Shown: piece after piece, positions 51,398-61,449 of the stretch | Position numbering within the stretch: the first letter of the stretch is position 1 | Layout: every line of letters begins with the position of its first letter | Source: Agrypnia vestita | Lineage: Eukaryota; Arthropoda; Insecta; Trichoptera; Phryganeidae | Length of the DNA stretch: 64,000 nucleotides | Assembly: GCA_016648135.1 (NCBI GenBank) | Contig: JADDOH010023043.1 | Span: 102,413-166,412 of the forward strand | Direction: 5' to 3' | Program-made: the position numbers and the translations under genes | The notes under the pieces: model-generated | Told to the model about the DNA's origin: nothing | Database searches by the model: none | Seen by the model: only the letters and a program-made list of their open reading frames with translations

Positions 51398-51474
51398 GCT
51401 GCCGTGGCGAAATTGGATAACGTGCGGTTCCCGGATAGAGTGGAAGTCCGTTGGTTCGAATCCCGGTAGCAGCT
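51398..51474 (+). tRNA. tRNA-like sequence, probably a pseudogene
   Basis: 77 bp. GCTGC pairs with GCAGC at the two ends (acceptor stem 5 bp, then a mismatch and a wobble). An A-box-like TGGCGAAATTGG and a B-box GGTTCGAATCC are at tRNA spacing. The T-stem (GTTGG/CCCGG) has two mismatches and the anticodon arm does not pair cleanly, so I cannot assign an amino acid. No SINE body was recognised behind it, unlike the other tRNA-like pieces. Confidence 0.4.
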
Positions 51475-51635
51475 AAAATATTTTTTCGTGAATTTGATTT
51501 TTCTGTATGTCTTTTCTAATTGATTAATAAATTTGATACTAATTCACAGAACTTTGTTCTGAAATTGCAACTTCACAATAATAATGTGTTTTCTTTGATA
51601 CATACATATAAAAGTTAAATTAAATTAATTATATA

Positions 51636-51672
51636 ATGTTAATGATGACGATGATGATGATTATGATGATGG
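51636..51672. repeat. (GAT)n microsatellite
   Basis: TGATGACGATGATGATGATT and ATGATGATGG. Could be the tail of a lost LINE. The ORF running through it (51636-51920) starts in the microsatellite and shows no domain. Confidence 0.7.
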
Positions 51673-52181
51673 TATATAAAGAAAAAAATATTTATGTCAA
51701 GAGGATAAGAAGAAGGCCTGGTATTGGAGCTTTACGAGGACAATATGATAAGCACGCATATATTAATTTATTTCTTAGCATAGTCTGTTTTATGATTGAT
51801 ACACTTAGTCCAGTGATAATTCAACTTTTTCAGCCCAAAAAGCTGAATAGAATCATTGACGATTTTAAACCATGGTTCATAGTCAGAATCGCTGAAGGAG
51901 TTGAACGTTATACCGAATAATGTGTTGCAGAGCTGCTTCAAAGATTTAAAAAAAATACTGGCACAAGTGTATTATATCTGATGGGGACTACTTTGAAAGG
52001 AGTTAAATAATTATTGATGAATAAATAAGAAAGATTATGAAAAATCATAAATCAGCGTATTTTTTATTAACCTTTGTATACGTAAATATATTTAGGTATG
52101 CGGAATTGAATTGCACAGTATTGAAGGGGCTGTTCGCCACTGCAACACAAATGTAGAAAAAGAGAATTTATATTATGATTA

Positions 52182-52182
<1 letters not shown>

Positions 52183-52213
<31 letters not shown>
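52183..52213. repeat. (AT)n microsatellite at mariner target
   Basis: TATATATATATATATAT runs directly into the mariner terminus at 52214. Mariner inserts at TA, so an AT tract is a natural target. Confidence 0.9.
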
Positions 52214-52217
<4 letters not shown>

Positions 52218-53498
52218 GTCCTTACATATGAAATTGACGTTTAGTATGGGAGGAACATAAAGCCGATTTTTTTAATTATAATATATTTATTTAATCAAAG
52301 TATGTACCATTGCTATCTATGCACTTTTGCCATCTCATAGGTAGTTCATCGATCCCTTTACTTAAAAAACCATTCGGACGGGAATCAATAAAATCTTTGA
52401 AGGCGGTTTGGACTGCCCCATCGGAGTTGAATTTTTTCCTTTGCAAGAAGTTATCCAAATTTCGAAAAAAATGGTAATCTGTTGGGGCAAGGTCCGGAGA
52501 GTACGGTGGATGTCTTAGACATTCCAATTGAAGCTCCTCTAATTTGGTAGCCGTCTGTTGTGCAGTGTGTGGTCTAGCGTTATCATGAAGCAGCAGTGGC
52601 CTAGAGCGATTAACCAGCCTCGGTTGTTTAGCAGCTAGCTTTTCCATCATGGTTTGCAGTTGCTGACAATAGACATCTGCCGTAATCGTCTGGCCAGATT
52701 TAAGAAAGCTGTAGTGAACGACACCAGCACTAGTCCACCAAACGCTCACAAGTAACTTTTTTGGAGTCAATTTTCGCTTGAGGCATGGTTTGCCTGGTTC
52801 GGCAGGGTTCAGCCACTGCGATGAGCGCTTCCGATTATCGTACAAGATCCACTTTTCATTACAGGTAATGATTCGATTTAAAATCCCTTCATTATTGTGC
52901 CGGTTGAGTAATGCAACGCAGCAGTCAACGCGCGTTTGTTGATTTGTTTCACTCAATTCGTGAGGTACCCACCTTTCAAGCTTTTTCACCTTACCAATTT
53001 GCTTCAAGTGGATTAAAACAGTTTTATCACTAACACCGCAGCCTGCAGCTAACTCGGATGTGGTTTGCGATGGATCCGCTTCCACAATAGCCTTCAATTC
53101 TTCATTATCAACTTTGGTCTCCGGCCGTCCACGGGGCTTGTTCTGCAGGTCGAAATTTCCAGAACGAAAACGTTGGAACCAAAAACGCACTGTGTTTTCT
53201 TTTGCGGCACCGTCGCCATACACATCATTAATCCTTCGAGCCGTTTCTGCAGCACTGGTGCCACGGTGGAACTCGTACTCGTAAATAACGCGATATTTCA
53301 AGTTTTTCATTTTGTAAACTGAGTGACGCAAAGAAAAAAACAATTGAGGAAAAAACAAATGAATTATAATTTTCAAAACACAAATACATGAGTAAATAGC
53401 TGTATAAATTTGGATTTGGAATTCTTAACCAAAGAGAAGATATTTGAGATCAAATTTGCCAGTACGGCAAAACGTGAATTTCATATGTAAGGACCTAA
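52214..53498 (-). mobile_element. mariner transposon, copy 2 (1285 bp)
   Basis: Complete element with TIRs starting TTAGGTCCTTACATATGAAA at both ends and TA target duplications at 52212-52213 and 53499-53500. It carries a full-length transposase ORF on the minus strand. It is oriented opposite to copy 3, which begins 1630 bp further on. Confidence 0.95.
52291..53310 (-). CDS. mariner transposase (cecropia-type), complete ORF but catalytic Asp1 replaced by Asn
   Basis: 339 residues counted from MKNLKYR; the frame is open 22 codons further upstream, but that stretch is 5' leader and mariner transposases are about 345 residues. N-terminal helix-turn-helix region: TSAAETARRINDVYGDGAAK, ENTVRFWFQRFRSGNF, GRPET at about 61-65, and second DNA-binding helix ELAAGCGVSDKTVLIHLKQI. 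Linker WVPHEL at 114-119. Catalytic triad D,D34D: position 151 reads ITCNEKWILYDN, Asn instead of Asp (codon AAT at 52860-52858); D243 in HDNARPHTA and D278 in APTDYHFF are intact. The cut-and-paste reaction needs all three carboxylates, so the protein should bind ends but not cleave. Hsmar1/SETMAR-like motifs support the cecropia subfamily. Confidence 0.92.
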   Translation of the reverse strand: MKNLKYRVIYEYEFHRGTSAAETARRINDVYGDGAAKENTVRFWFQRFRSGNFDLQNKPRGRPETKVDNEELKAIVEADPSQTTSELAAGCGVSDKTVLIHLKQIGKVKKLERWVPHELSETNQQTRVDCCVALLNRHNNEGILNRIITCNEKWILYDNRKRSSQWLNPAEPGKPCLKRKLTPKKLLVSVWWTSAGVVHYSFLKSGQTITADVYCQQLQTMMEKLAAKQPRLVNRSRPLLLHDNARPHTAQQTATKLEELQLECLRHPPYSPDLAPTDYHFFRNLDNFLQRKKFNSDGAVQTAFKDFIDSRPNGFLSKGIDELPMRWQKCIDSNGTYFD

Positions 53499-53504
53499 TA
53501 TTAC

Positions 53505-54220
53505 AATTATTCTAAAAGTATAGTGCCTCACACGAGCCGCCGCTGATTTTCGATACCGCTTGCCACTTATTGTTTTTCGATTTAAGACCCCCGAAGCTCC
53601 GAATTGTACGCCCATGCCCCTCCGCCAAGGGTGCAGTTTGTTTAATACGAACACATGATCATATCTTAAATCGGAGACATAACGTTTGCCGATCACTTTA
53701 CACTTTTCAACATAACCCAAGATCTTGTAAAGTAACAATATAAAGGCCTACTCCATAAAGTAGTAACTCTGGGGATGTTGATTTAATTCGTAATTAATTT
53801 AATAAAAATATTGTGCATCTAACGACAGCTTTACCCAATGTAATTGCCGTTGGGTAATTAAAATAAAATAAAACACTTGGGGAGAGATACAGAAGAGTAT
53901 AATGAGCGCGAATCAATGCTATTTCTACCTGTAAAATTAGATAAATTCAGACTGCTGCATGTTGTCCAGAAATACTTAAATATTAGTTTAAAAAAAATAA
54001 AAAAACAAATTAATCATATAAAAGACTACGATTAGAACTGTACTGGCATATGGGTGTGAGGTATTAACTCTGACAATGGAGATGTCTAAAATGCTGAACA
54101 CTTAATTAAAATAACCGAACCTCACATAACCTAACTATATGCAAGACTATTAACATTATATATTAATTTTAACCTATTATTAACATCAATAGGTTAAAAT
54201 TGATGTCTAACACTATTTTT
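53505..54220. other. Inter-mariner tract, no host gene seen
   Basis: 53560-53660 is of higher GC (CCCCGAAGCTCCGAATTGTA, CATGCCCCTCCGCCAAGGGT), and a small ORF crosses the mariner end. 54164-54202 holds an inverted pair TTTTAACCTATT/AATAGGTTAAAA. No domain recognised. Confidence 0.35.
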
Positions 54221-54224
54221 AAAT

Positions 54225-54370
54225 GTATGTTCTGAGAATACAACTACTGGATGCTGCCCACAGAGGGATTATAGTTAAGATTAATTATAGAAGTCTCTCA
54301 GAGACGTAATCTATGTAAAATATGTCATAGGAAGGACTATGGATGTGTCTAGAATAGTCCATTTGAGTAT
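54225..54370 (+). repeat. R-family repeat, left arm
   Basis: ATGTTCTGAGAATACAACTA, CTGGATGCTGCCCACAGAGG, ATTATAGAAGTCTCTCAGAG and ACGTAATC follow the 28365-28665 left arm. The right arm is absent. Confidence 0.6.
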
Positions 54371-54374
54371 ATGA

Positions 54375-55125
54375 AAGAAACTAATCTATAACATAACAAA
54401 CTCAATATGCCAAATTTACAAAGATTATTTTATAAATAAATCTCACCCCTTAGACTGTATAAGTAATAGACATAGAACAAAGGGACAAATAAAGATACCA
54501 ACTTCAAGAATCATCACGGCATAGCATCATTATACATGCTTGAGAGTTAAATGGTACCATACATTGTTGTCGCAAAACAAATTTCAAGAAAGGAACATTC
54601 CAAAATACGAACAGTTTAAGAATGAAGTCAAATCCTTGAGGTTGGACAACGATGTATTGTAACATTGCCCACATGTCTTAAATGGCTTCTGTATAATAAA
54701 AAAATTACTACTTCTAAATAGTTTCTACTTTTGTACTTTAATTTGGCTTGTAAATACTCCTCCCATAAGCTCGAACTTTGGCTCATATTATAGAGAGTAT
54801 AATGTCTTTAAAATGTTATAACAAAGAATAAATTTATTATAAAAAACATTATGTATCTACTGTATAAATAAATAGGAATAAAAATAATCTACAAAACTTG
54901 ATAACGTGTGAATGTTCTTATTGTGGAATTTTTAAACGTTGCATTATGTAAAGGGATCACTTAAGATGAGAGTAGCATTCATTATCGTATTAATTAATAT
55001 AACAGTTATATCATAATGTGAAAGTAGTTACAGGGGTTGTATTACTGAAGGGTAGTTAAACGTGATATAACACAGGGTGGCCCGGACTGCGTGCGCGTAA
55101 TTCGGCGGGGGAAGACAGGCATTAT
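54375..55125. other. AT-rich tract without gene
   Basis: No domain in any frame. CAGGGTGGCCCGGACTGCGT, GCGCGTAATTCGGCGGGGGA at 55072-55112 is a small GC-rich patch at the edge of mariner copy 3. Confidence 0.35.
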
Positions 55126-55128
55126 ATA

Positions 55129-56414
55129 TTAGGTTCTTACATATGAAATTGACGTTTTACCGTACTGGCAAATTTGATCTCAAATATCTTCTCTTTGGTT
55201 AGGAATTCCAAATCCAAATTTTTACAGCTATTTACTCATGTATTTGTGTTTTGAAAATTATAATTCATTTGTTTTTTCCTCAATTGTTTTTTTCTTTGCG
55301 AGACTCAGTTTTCAAAATGAAAAACTTGAAATATCGCGTTATTTACGAGTACGAGTTCCACCGTGGCACCAGTGCTGCAGAAACGGCTCGAAGGATTAAT
55401 GATGTGTATGGCGACGGTGCCGCAATAGAAAACACAGTGCGTTTTTGGTTCCAACGTTTTCGTTCTGGAAATTTCGACCTGCAGAACAAGCCCCGTGGAC
55501 GGCCGGAGACCAAAGTTGATAATGAAGAATTGAAGGCTATTGTGAAAGCGGATCCATCGCAAACCACATCCGAGTTAGCTGCAGGCTGCGGTGTTAGTGA
55601 TCAAACTGTTTTAATCCACTTAAAGCAAATTGGTAAAGTGAAAAAGCTTGAAAGGTGGGTACCTCACGAATTGAGTAAAGCAAATCAACAAACGCGCGTT
55701 GACTGCTGCGTTGCATTACTCAACCTGCACAATAATGAAGGGATTTTAAATCGAATTATTACCTGTGATGAAAAGTGGATCCTGTACGATAATCGGAAGC
55801 GCTCATCGCAATGGCTGAACCCTGCCGAACCAGCCAAACCATGCCCCAAGCAAAAATTGACTCCAAAAAAGTTACTTGTGAGCGTTTGGTGGACTAGTGC
55901 TGGTTTCGTTCACTACAGCTTTCTTAAATCTGGCCAGACGATTAGGGCAGATGTCTATTGTCAGCAACTGCAAACCATGATGGAAAAGCTAGCTGCTAAA
56001 CAACCGAGGCTGGTTAATCGCTCTAGGCCACTGCTGCTTCATGATAACGCTAGACCACACACTGCACAACAGACGGCTACCAAATTAGAGGAGCTTCAAT
56101 TGGAATGTCTAAGACATCCACCGTACTCTCCGGACCTTGCCCCAACAGATTACCACTTTTTTAGAAATTTGGATAACTTCTTGCAAAGGAAAAAATTCAA
56201 CTCCGATGGGGCAGTCCAAACCGCCTTCAAAGATTTTATTGATTCTCGTCCGAATGGTTTTTTTAGTAAAGAGATCGATGAACTACCTATGAGATGGCAA
56301 AAGTGCATAGATAGCAATGGTGCATACTTTGATTAAATAAATATATTATAATAAAAAAAAATCGGCTTTATGTTCCTCCCATACTAAACGCCAATTTCAT
56401 ATGTAAGGACCTAA
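55129..56414 (+). mobile_element. mariner transposon, copy 3 (1286 bp)
   Basis: Complete element: TIRs TTAGGTTCTTACATATGAAA (one change from the consensus) and the inverted TTAGGTCCTTACATATGAAA at the right; TA target duplications at 55127-55128 and 56415-56416. A full transposase ORF lies inside. With copies 1 and 2 it forms a family of three near-identical elements within 21 kb. Confidence 0.95.
55317..56336 (+). CDS. mariner transposase (cecropia-type), complete with D,D34D triad
   Basis: 339 residues from MKNLKYR (55317); TAA at 56334-56336. Cuts and pastes its own element at TA sites in the nucleus. Two N-terminal helix-turn-helix regions (about 17-50 and 85-107), GRPET hook-like motif at 61-65, WVPHEL linker at 114-119, catalytic D151 (ITCDEKWILYDN), D243 (HDNARPHTA) and D278 (APTDYHFF), with exactly 34 residues between the last two. 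C-terminus ends WQKCIDSNGAYFD, as in the family. Compared with copy 2 it has a few changes (K for E at 77, F for V near 197, R for T at 210). It is the only copy in the window that could encode an active enzyme. The annotated start ignores a 22-codon upstream extension lying in the 5' leader. Confidence 0.93.
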   Translation: MKNLKYRVIYEYEFHRGTSAAETARRINDVYGDGAAIENTVRFWFQRFRSGNFDLQNKPRGRPETKVDNEELKAIVKADPSQTTSELAAGCGVSDQTVLIHLKQIGKVKKLERWVPHELSKANQQTRVDCCVALLNLHNNEGILNRIITCDEKWILYDNRKRSSQWLNPAEPAKPCPKQKLTPKKLLVSVWWTSAGFVHYSFLKSGQTIRADVYCQQLQTMMEKLAAKQPRLVNRSRPLLLHDNARPHTAQQTATKLEELQLECLRHPPYSPDLAPTDYHFFRNLDNFLQRKKFNSDGAVQTAFKDFIDSRPNGFFSKEIDELPMRWQKCIDSNGAYFD

Positions 56415-56416
56415 TA

Positions 56417-57325
56417 TATCATCTAAATTGTTTGTAATAAATATTCAATTCAAATTCCACTTAGTGTAGAAAAACGCAGGACGCAAAATCTATAAATTTT
56501 AAATGGACTTTTTGTGATCAGGATACCTCGAAACTAGTCTTGTTTCTAAATGGCGGTTGTTTAAAAGCTTCGTTCGTTCTAGAGAAAAAATCTTTAACAT
56601 ACTTCTTCTGAACTTATTATGTGGTTGTAAAAAAATATTCGTAATTCTGAGTAATGAAAAGAGATACACATTCTTTCATACACATACAAAATCTATCTAA
56701 ACTCTCCGGCAAGTACCAGTTTTTTTACACTTATCGGTGTGTTAAACAGCACATTAAGGTTAGTAGGTACTTTTTTAAAGGGAATCGATACCCTTTATTT
56801 TTTTTTATTGTTCAAGATTATTGTTCTTGAATGATATCTTAAATAATAATTAAATAATTAAAGACGCAACCAACCAGATAAACAAATAGAAAGGTTACTT
56901 ATGATGCCCTATGAATTTTTCAGTCTTTGGATCCGATGATCAGCGATCAAATCCCGATGATTGTACGTAAAATTATGAGGTGATTTTTAGTTGCAGTGCT
57001 TTATATATATATATTGTATGTATACATTGACAATTATTAAATATATTTTTTTAATAAAACACACTCAATTGTGGTGTGGCAATTTTAGACCATAGTTTTA
57101 TAATATTTTTATCGATAAAAAAAATTAGGTAACCACCGAGATACAAACCCAGATTTTTTTTCCATTTCTTTCCATCCAATTCCCCCAGATCCGGGGAACT
57201 GCGACAGGTTAATTTTGCCATGTAAAACATTTGTGATTACGATTTTGAAATTTAAAAGCACATGTAGACTAGAAGTTTAGAAGTTTACATTACGGTCATT
57301 TGACGTAGGTATATTTAGGTATTGA
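56417..57325. other. AT-rich tract without gene
   Basis: Poly-T and TTATTG runs, no ORF. CAGTCTTTGGATCCGATGATCAGCGATC at 56922-56949 has an imperfect GATC-rich inverted pattern only. Confidence 0.35.
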
Positions 57326-57329
57326 AGCA

Positions 57330-57515
57330 ACGAATACTTTGCACGAACATTATGGATATTCTGAGATTCGGTTCTCGACGTTTCGCGTCATCAAGAGAGT
57401 GCCCATTCGAATACGTCCCTTACTCTCACGGCAATAGGGCACTCTCCTGATGACTCTGTAAAATGACTCCAGCAAAACGTCGAGAATCGTATCTCAACAC
57501 ATCCATACGGTGCGT
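57330..57515. mobile_element. Palindromic twin-hammerhead-like relic (family P6)
   Basis: Arms GAACATTATGGATATTCTGA, GATTCGGTTCTCGACG and CGTCGAGAATCGTATCTCAA, CACATCCATACGGTGC are inverted repeats. The left, minus-strand core is TTGATGA-CGC-GAAA-CGTC-GAGA with stem II deleted. The right, plus-strand core (57443-57486) is TCTC-CTGATGA-...-AAAA-CGTC-GAGA, with perfect stem I but GAAA mutated. The centre contains CTTACTCTCACGGCAATAGG. Confidence 0.6.
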
Positions 57516-57519
57516 ATAA

Positions 57520-59040
57520 AATATTCGTAAATATTGTTCCAATATTTAAATGATATAGGTATTATTTCATTTTTCAAATAGCAATCAATTTTACATTGCA
57601 ATAATTCCAAGAAACATACGCGATAGGTGACGTAAGATCAATCAATTTTCGATATTTATTCCTAATATATAAAATGGCTGTTTACAAATGATATTTTTAT
57701 TATAATTATCTTTGATACGACTAACATATACATATTTTTTACAAAAACACTTTTTTTGTAATGTTGTAATTTAAGATTTTTTCTTGTAATATACGGGTAG
57801 GTGTATACATACATAATCGTATACTAACAATTTTTAAACGACTGATATACACATTTAAATTTTAATAATTACTTTTTTATATTTCCTATATGATACGGTA
57901 TCTAATTTTCTATGCAATTATGTTATTATATGTGTAAATAACCTAATTAAAAAATAACATCGAAAGGGCGGTTTCCCTTTTAAATCTAATAGACTGAATA
58001 TTCAATTGGTAACCTCCATTCAACCCCTTCAGACAAGGTTTGCGAGATCTGGATGTACGGGAGAGGCTGCTTGGTACGTCGCAAAAATGCCTCAATAAAG
58101 ACTGACGGCCAATAAGAAACCTGCTACATCCATATTCAGCGCGCAGACAGGGATTCTAGCGTAGATGTTGATGAAAACTCGGGGAGAGAGTTTCATTTCA
58201 AAGTATAATTGATTACAATTAGGTTGATTAAAAGTAAAATGGTCGCTGATTTATTGCGCCACTTCGAGAACTTGATGATTAAATATAAAGCCCTATTTAT
58301 TATCTAGAGATGAATATTACGAGCCAAGTGGTTCAGGGAGAAATAAACGAAATGGTAGACTCTATTAAAAAGGCGATTAAAAATGTGCACCGTTTACGCT
58401 ATGTTGTAAAAAAATTTGTCTCGGAAAATAAAAAGGTTGTTATTACTTCATTAAAGCAACGGAAATTTAAAAATAAATAGTGAATTTGAACATTTTATTA
58501 GGTTCTCACGGCTTTTTAGAATCTTCTGGATTGTACGTTGGAATTGTTCCGTGCTGTTTTGAACTTTCTGGCCGAAGCACTTACGAGTTTTGGACGGATC
58601 TACGCGACCAACAGTCAATTTTGTAAAACTTGCCACAGATAAAAAAAATACTACCTCATTAAGTTGAATAGTCGTTGAACAATAGAGGACCCCTCCCGCA
58701 GACCTCTGATACCGTTCCGAGCTAAGGTCGCAGTCTGAAATTGAACGCCAGCATTAGTGCGCCATATTTTCTAGACGCTCCTGCGGAACAGAATAGGAAA
58801 ATATAGGCAAGACCTCATATATTTTGAGTATTTTCGATATTGTTTAATAGAATTACAATAATATTTTAGCGAACCGAAAATATTTCTCCTATTTACAATT
58901 TTTTTATGTATGTATGTATGCATGTATGTCATAGAATTGAATGACAAAAGAAACCACGTCAGCAACTCCGCAATTTTAAAGATCGTCAGTCCCAAAGTGT
59001 GGAGTGGTTATTTCACTCTATGGTAATTTGGTAATAAATT
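57520..59040. other. Mostly AT-rich, no gene recognised
   Basis: 58000-58200 (TTTGCGAGATCTGGATGTAC, CAGCGCGCAGACAGGGATTC) is unique and of moderate GC. 58450-58640 encodes on the minus strand a 61-residue frame (TVGRVDPSKTRKCFGQKVQN) of unknown kind, possibly a transposon relic. (ATGT)n at 58908-58930 is a short microsatellite. Confidence 0.3.
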
Positions 59041-59044
59041 TAAT

Positions 59045-59420
59045 TAACTAACTAACTAATCATCACGCCGTTTCCCCGCAGGGGTAGGCAGAGAGGATTG
59101 AACGCCACACTCTTCTATCCTGGCACACCACTTTTGCTTCGACCACATTCATACATCTTCTCATACAAGTTCTACGGTTGTTGCGGCCTTTAACGGGGCC
59201 ATCCTCAAACATTTGTTGTATCTGATCGTGCCAGGTCTTTCGCGGACGCCCTCTATTTCTGTTGCCTTCAACACTCGCCTCATATATTTTCTTAACCATC
59301 CTTTCCTCGTTCATACGTTCCACATGACCAAACTATCTACCATACTACAGCCAGAATTGTATTCACGTCTAATTTGTTCATTCCTCACTCTATCGACCAA
59401 AAATTTTCCACACAAGCACT
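59045..59420 (-). pseudogene. LINE RT C-terminal end (family A), best-preserved tail
   Basis: Minus-strand frame 59063-59323: ERMNEERMVKKIYEASVEGN, RNRGRPRKTWHDQIQQMFED, GPVKGRNNRRTCMRRCMNVV, EAKVVCQDRRVWRSILSAYP with GETA and a stop. Upstream (59330-59420) decayed sequence continues the RT. It is the reference for the copies at 2935, 24595, 29575 and 30405. RT catalytic part missing. Confidence 0.8.
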
Positions 59421-59424
59421 GATC

Positions 59425-60520
59425 TTGTTCCGTTTTCAAAATTAGTATGATAGCTGATCTTAATCCGTTTTCAAAATAAATATGATTTCAAAAATATTAT
59501 TTTAAAGAAAATGAAAACATTGAATTTATGTGTGCTTTTTTAATAGAATACTTTGAATTAGATTTTATTAAATATTCAGATTTTAAAGAAATATTTCGTG
59601 TTAATGGAAAATAAAATAAACAAGTGCATTTATTACTATATCACATATGCCATTGGCATTAATCATTAATCAAAATATATTATAATTCTCTTTGTAACAA
59701 TCATTGTCACAAACGCTACCAAATGGCACAAATAATGATGAGGTGCATAAAACAAGGCATAATAAAGTATTATCCTCTATTTAATAATGTCCATCACTAA
59801 CGTTATCGAGACGCTACGTTTCTCTAGACAGCGCAGTTCTCACAGCAATGACTAGCTGCTGAAATAAATAATTAAGTACATACGTATTTTTTTCGGGTTA
59901 AGGATAGTGTTCTTATTCAAAGTAAATTATTAATTTAACTTTTACACGAGATACCCTACTTAAAACAGTTCTGATTTTTTTCTATATATTATGTGGAAAC
60001 GTTTTGAAAGGGTGATATAATAAGTTTTAAGCACTGATTTTTTTTTTTGATTATTTATCGAATATTTATTTAATCGTTACCTATTGTTGATCCATTGAAT
60101 ATCTCATAAATAAGTCTGCTACAAAAGACTATGGTAAGACATCTTTTCATGATTTATATTTATAGGAAATCCTTTCCAACACTGGGGCAAGTTTTACTTT
60201 TCGGAACCCTTATTATTTGGGTTATTCCGTTGGGGAGACCCAGAAATGTTTCTCTAGACACTCAGATGAAAATATATGATAGTATTTTGAATCCAAGAAA
60301 GGTAAGGCAATTATGTGACCAGAAACTGGTAGGCTTGATCCCCCGTTCAGGAATATTACCAAGATATTCACATCTTTCATAGTATTTCCTAACATTCTTT
60401 TAGATAAGCATCTTTATTTTGTAAACCGATGTCTTTATTGTAACTCTCTTTAAACAATATTTTTATTTTGTCAATTATTATTTGGGAATGATTTTTTCTA
60501 GTATCTTACTATTTTAATTA
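59425..60520. other. AT-rich tract without recognised gene
   Basis: 59690-59830 shares words with 11340-11530 and 23660-23760 (TAACAATC...TGTC...ACTAACG). The 83-codon ORF at 60131-60382 has no domain. Nothing else recognised. Confidence 0.35.
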
Positions 60521-60524
60521 AGGA

Positions 60525-60720
60525 TACATTATAAAAGTCTCATACAGACGAAGCTAATTAATATTTGAAAAAAGTGGATGGAAGTCTCTTATACCATGGT
60601 TCAATGCTTACAACCTGTATGAGCTGGCTTAAGTGATCACTCTACACAATGCAACGTTCACCAATTCCACCGTAAGAACATCCACATTATCAAATTTTTG
60701 TAAGTTCTGTATATACTCGT
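60525..60720 (+). repeat. R-family repeat
   Basis: AAGGATACATTATAAAAGTC, TCATACAGACGAAGCTAATT, GTGGATGGAAGTC, GCTTACAACCTGTATGAGCT, GGCTTAAGTGATCACTCTAC, ACAATGCAACGTTCACC, AATTCCACCGTAAGAACATCC. The best plus-strand internal copy. 60765-60850 continues with words shared with 28160-28230. Confidence 0.7.
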
Positions 60721-60877
60721 TATGTTCGAATCAAGAACCTTTCAGATATTACTATGGTCTCTGGCAGAGACCTTTGTTGATTTATTTCTCAATAATAAGT
60801 TAGTATACACAGCTTTCATAACTAGTAATGATTCCCTTTTATTATTTTCTTTGAAAAATATGATCAAGAATTAAGGC

Positions 60878-61431
60878 TGTGGTGGCCAAAGACGCATGCA
60901 CATACACGTGTAAGGAGGTACCGCATATGCCGACACCCAAGCACGGCAGGCTGTCGCCCTCAATACGAAGGTCGAGTCAAGAATGCTGAAGACGGCTAAC
61001 AGACAACAATGTAAGCCAGACCAATGACCGAGTACAAAGGCACAAGTATTAGGGGACACGAGAAACGGCGGACTTCACTTCTGCCTCGTAGACAAAATAT
61101 TACATGCGCCGCCGAGTAAATGAAATCAAAACAACTACGGTTTTCTTTGTTAGAAATAGGTATATAAACCCTCGCCAGCAGAACACGACATCTCACTCCT
61201 TCGGGGCTTTTCGGATACGGCGGAAGCCTTCTTCGTTATACATCTCACTTCTCAGTAGCTCGCTTATACGGCGGAAGCCCTCGCCGATCATACCTTTGTA
61301 CTTAGCGTCTTTAATTGAAATCTTTGTACACCATTGTATTCCTATAACTTGTACTTATAATCAAAAATAAATTCTGTCAAACCATCGCGACTTTTACATC
61401 ATCAGCAATAGCAGAGATCTCCGACTCCACA
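60878..61431 (+). mobile_element. LTR of a Ty3/gypsy-type retrotransposon (554 bp)
   Basis: Begins TGTGGTGGCC and ends CTCCACA, so TGTGG and CCACA are perfect inverted termini. A TATATAAACC promoter-like site is at 61150-61159, a duplicated block TACGGCGGAAGCC(T/C)TC occurs at 61216 and 61265, and AATAAATTCTG near 61365 may be the polyadenylation site. A primer-binding-like TGGTGACCC lies 7 bp beyond the end. Internal coding sequence is not recognisable downstream, so only this LTR and a short leader remain. Confidence 0.6.
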
Positions 61432-61438
61432 AACGGAG

Positions 61439-61448
61439 TGGTGACCCT
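61439..61448 (+). promoter_or_regulatory. tRNA-Trp-like primer-binding site
   Basis: TGGTGACCCT matches nine of the first ten bases of TGGTGACCCC, the start of the site complementary to the 3' end of animal tRNA-Trp used by CsRn1-type elements. Identity stops after ten bases (TGGG follows), so priming would be weak. Confidence 0.45.
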
Positions 61449-61449
61449 T

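Noticed and set aside
51636..51920. 94-codon ORF starting MLMMTMMMIMM
   Set aside because: The N-terminus is a translated (GAT)n microsatellite and the rest has no recognisable domain.
53060..53322. Plus-strand ORFs over mariner copy 2 (and mirror ORFs at 36052-36270 and 55305-55567)
   Set aside because: Antisense shadows of the transposase gene. They reappear in every copy and have no domain.
55251..55316. 22-codon N-terminal extension of the mariner ORF beginning MKIIIHLFFPQ
   Set aside because: It looks like a signal peptide but lies in the element's 5' leader; all three copies share it only because the DNA is nearly identical. The internal Met at 55317 gives the family-typical length and start.
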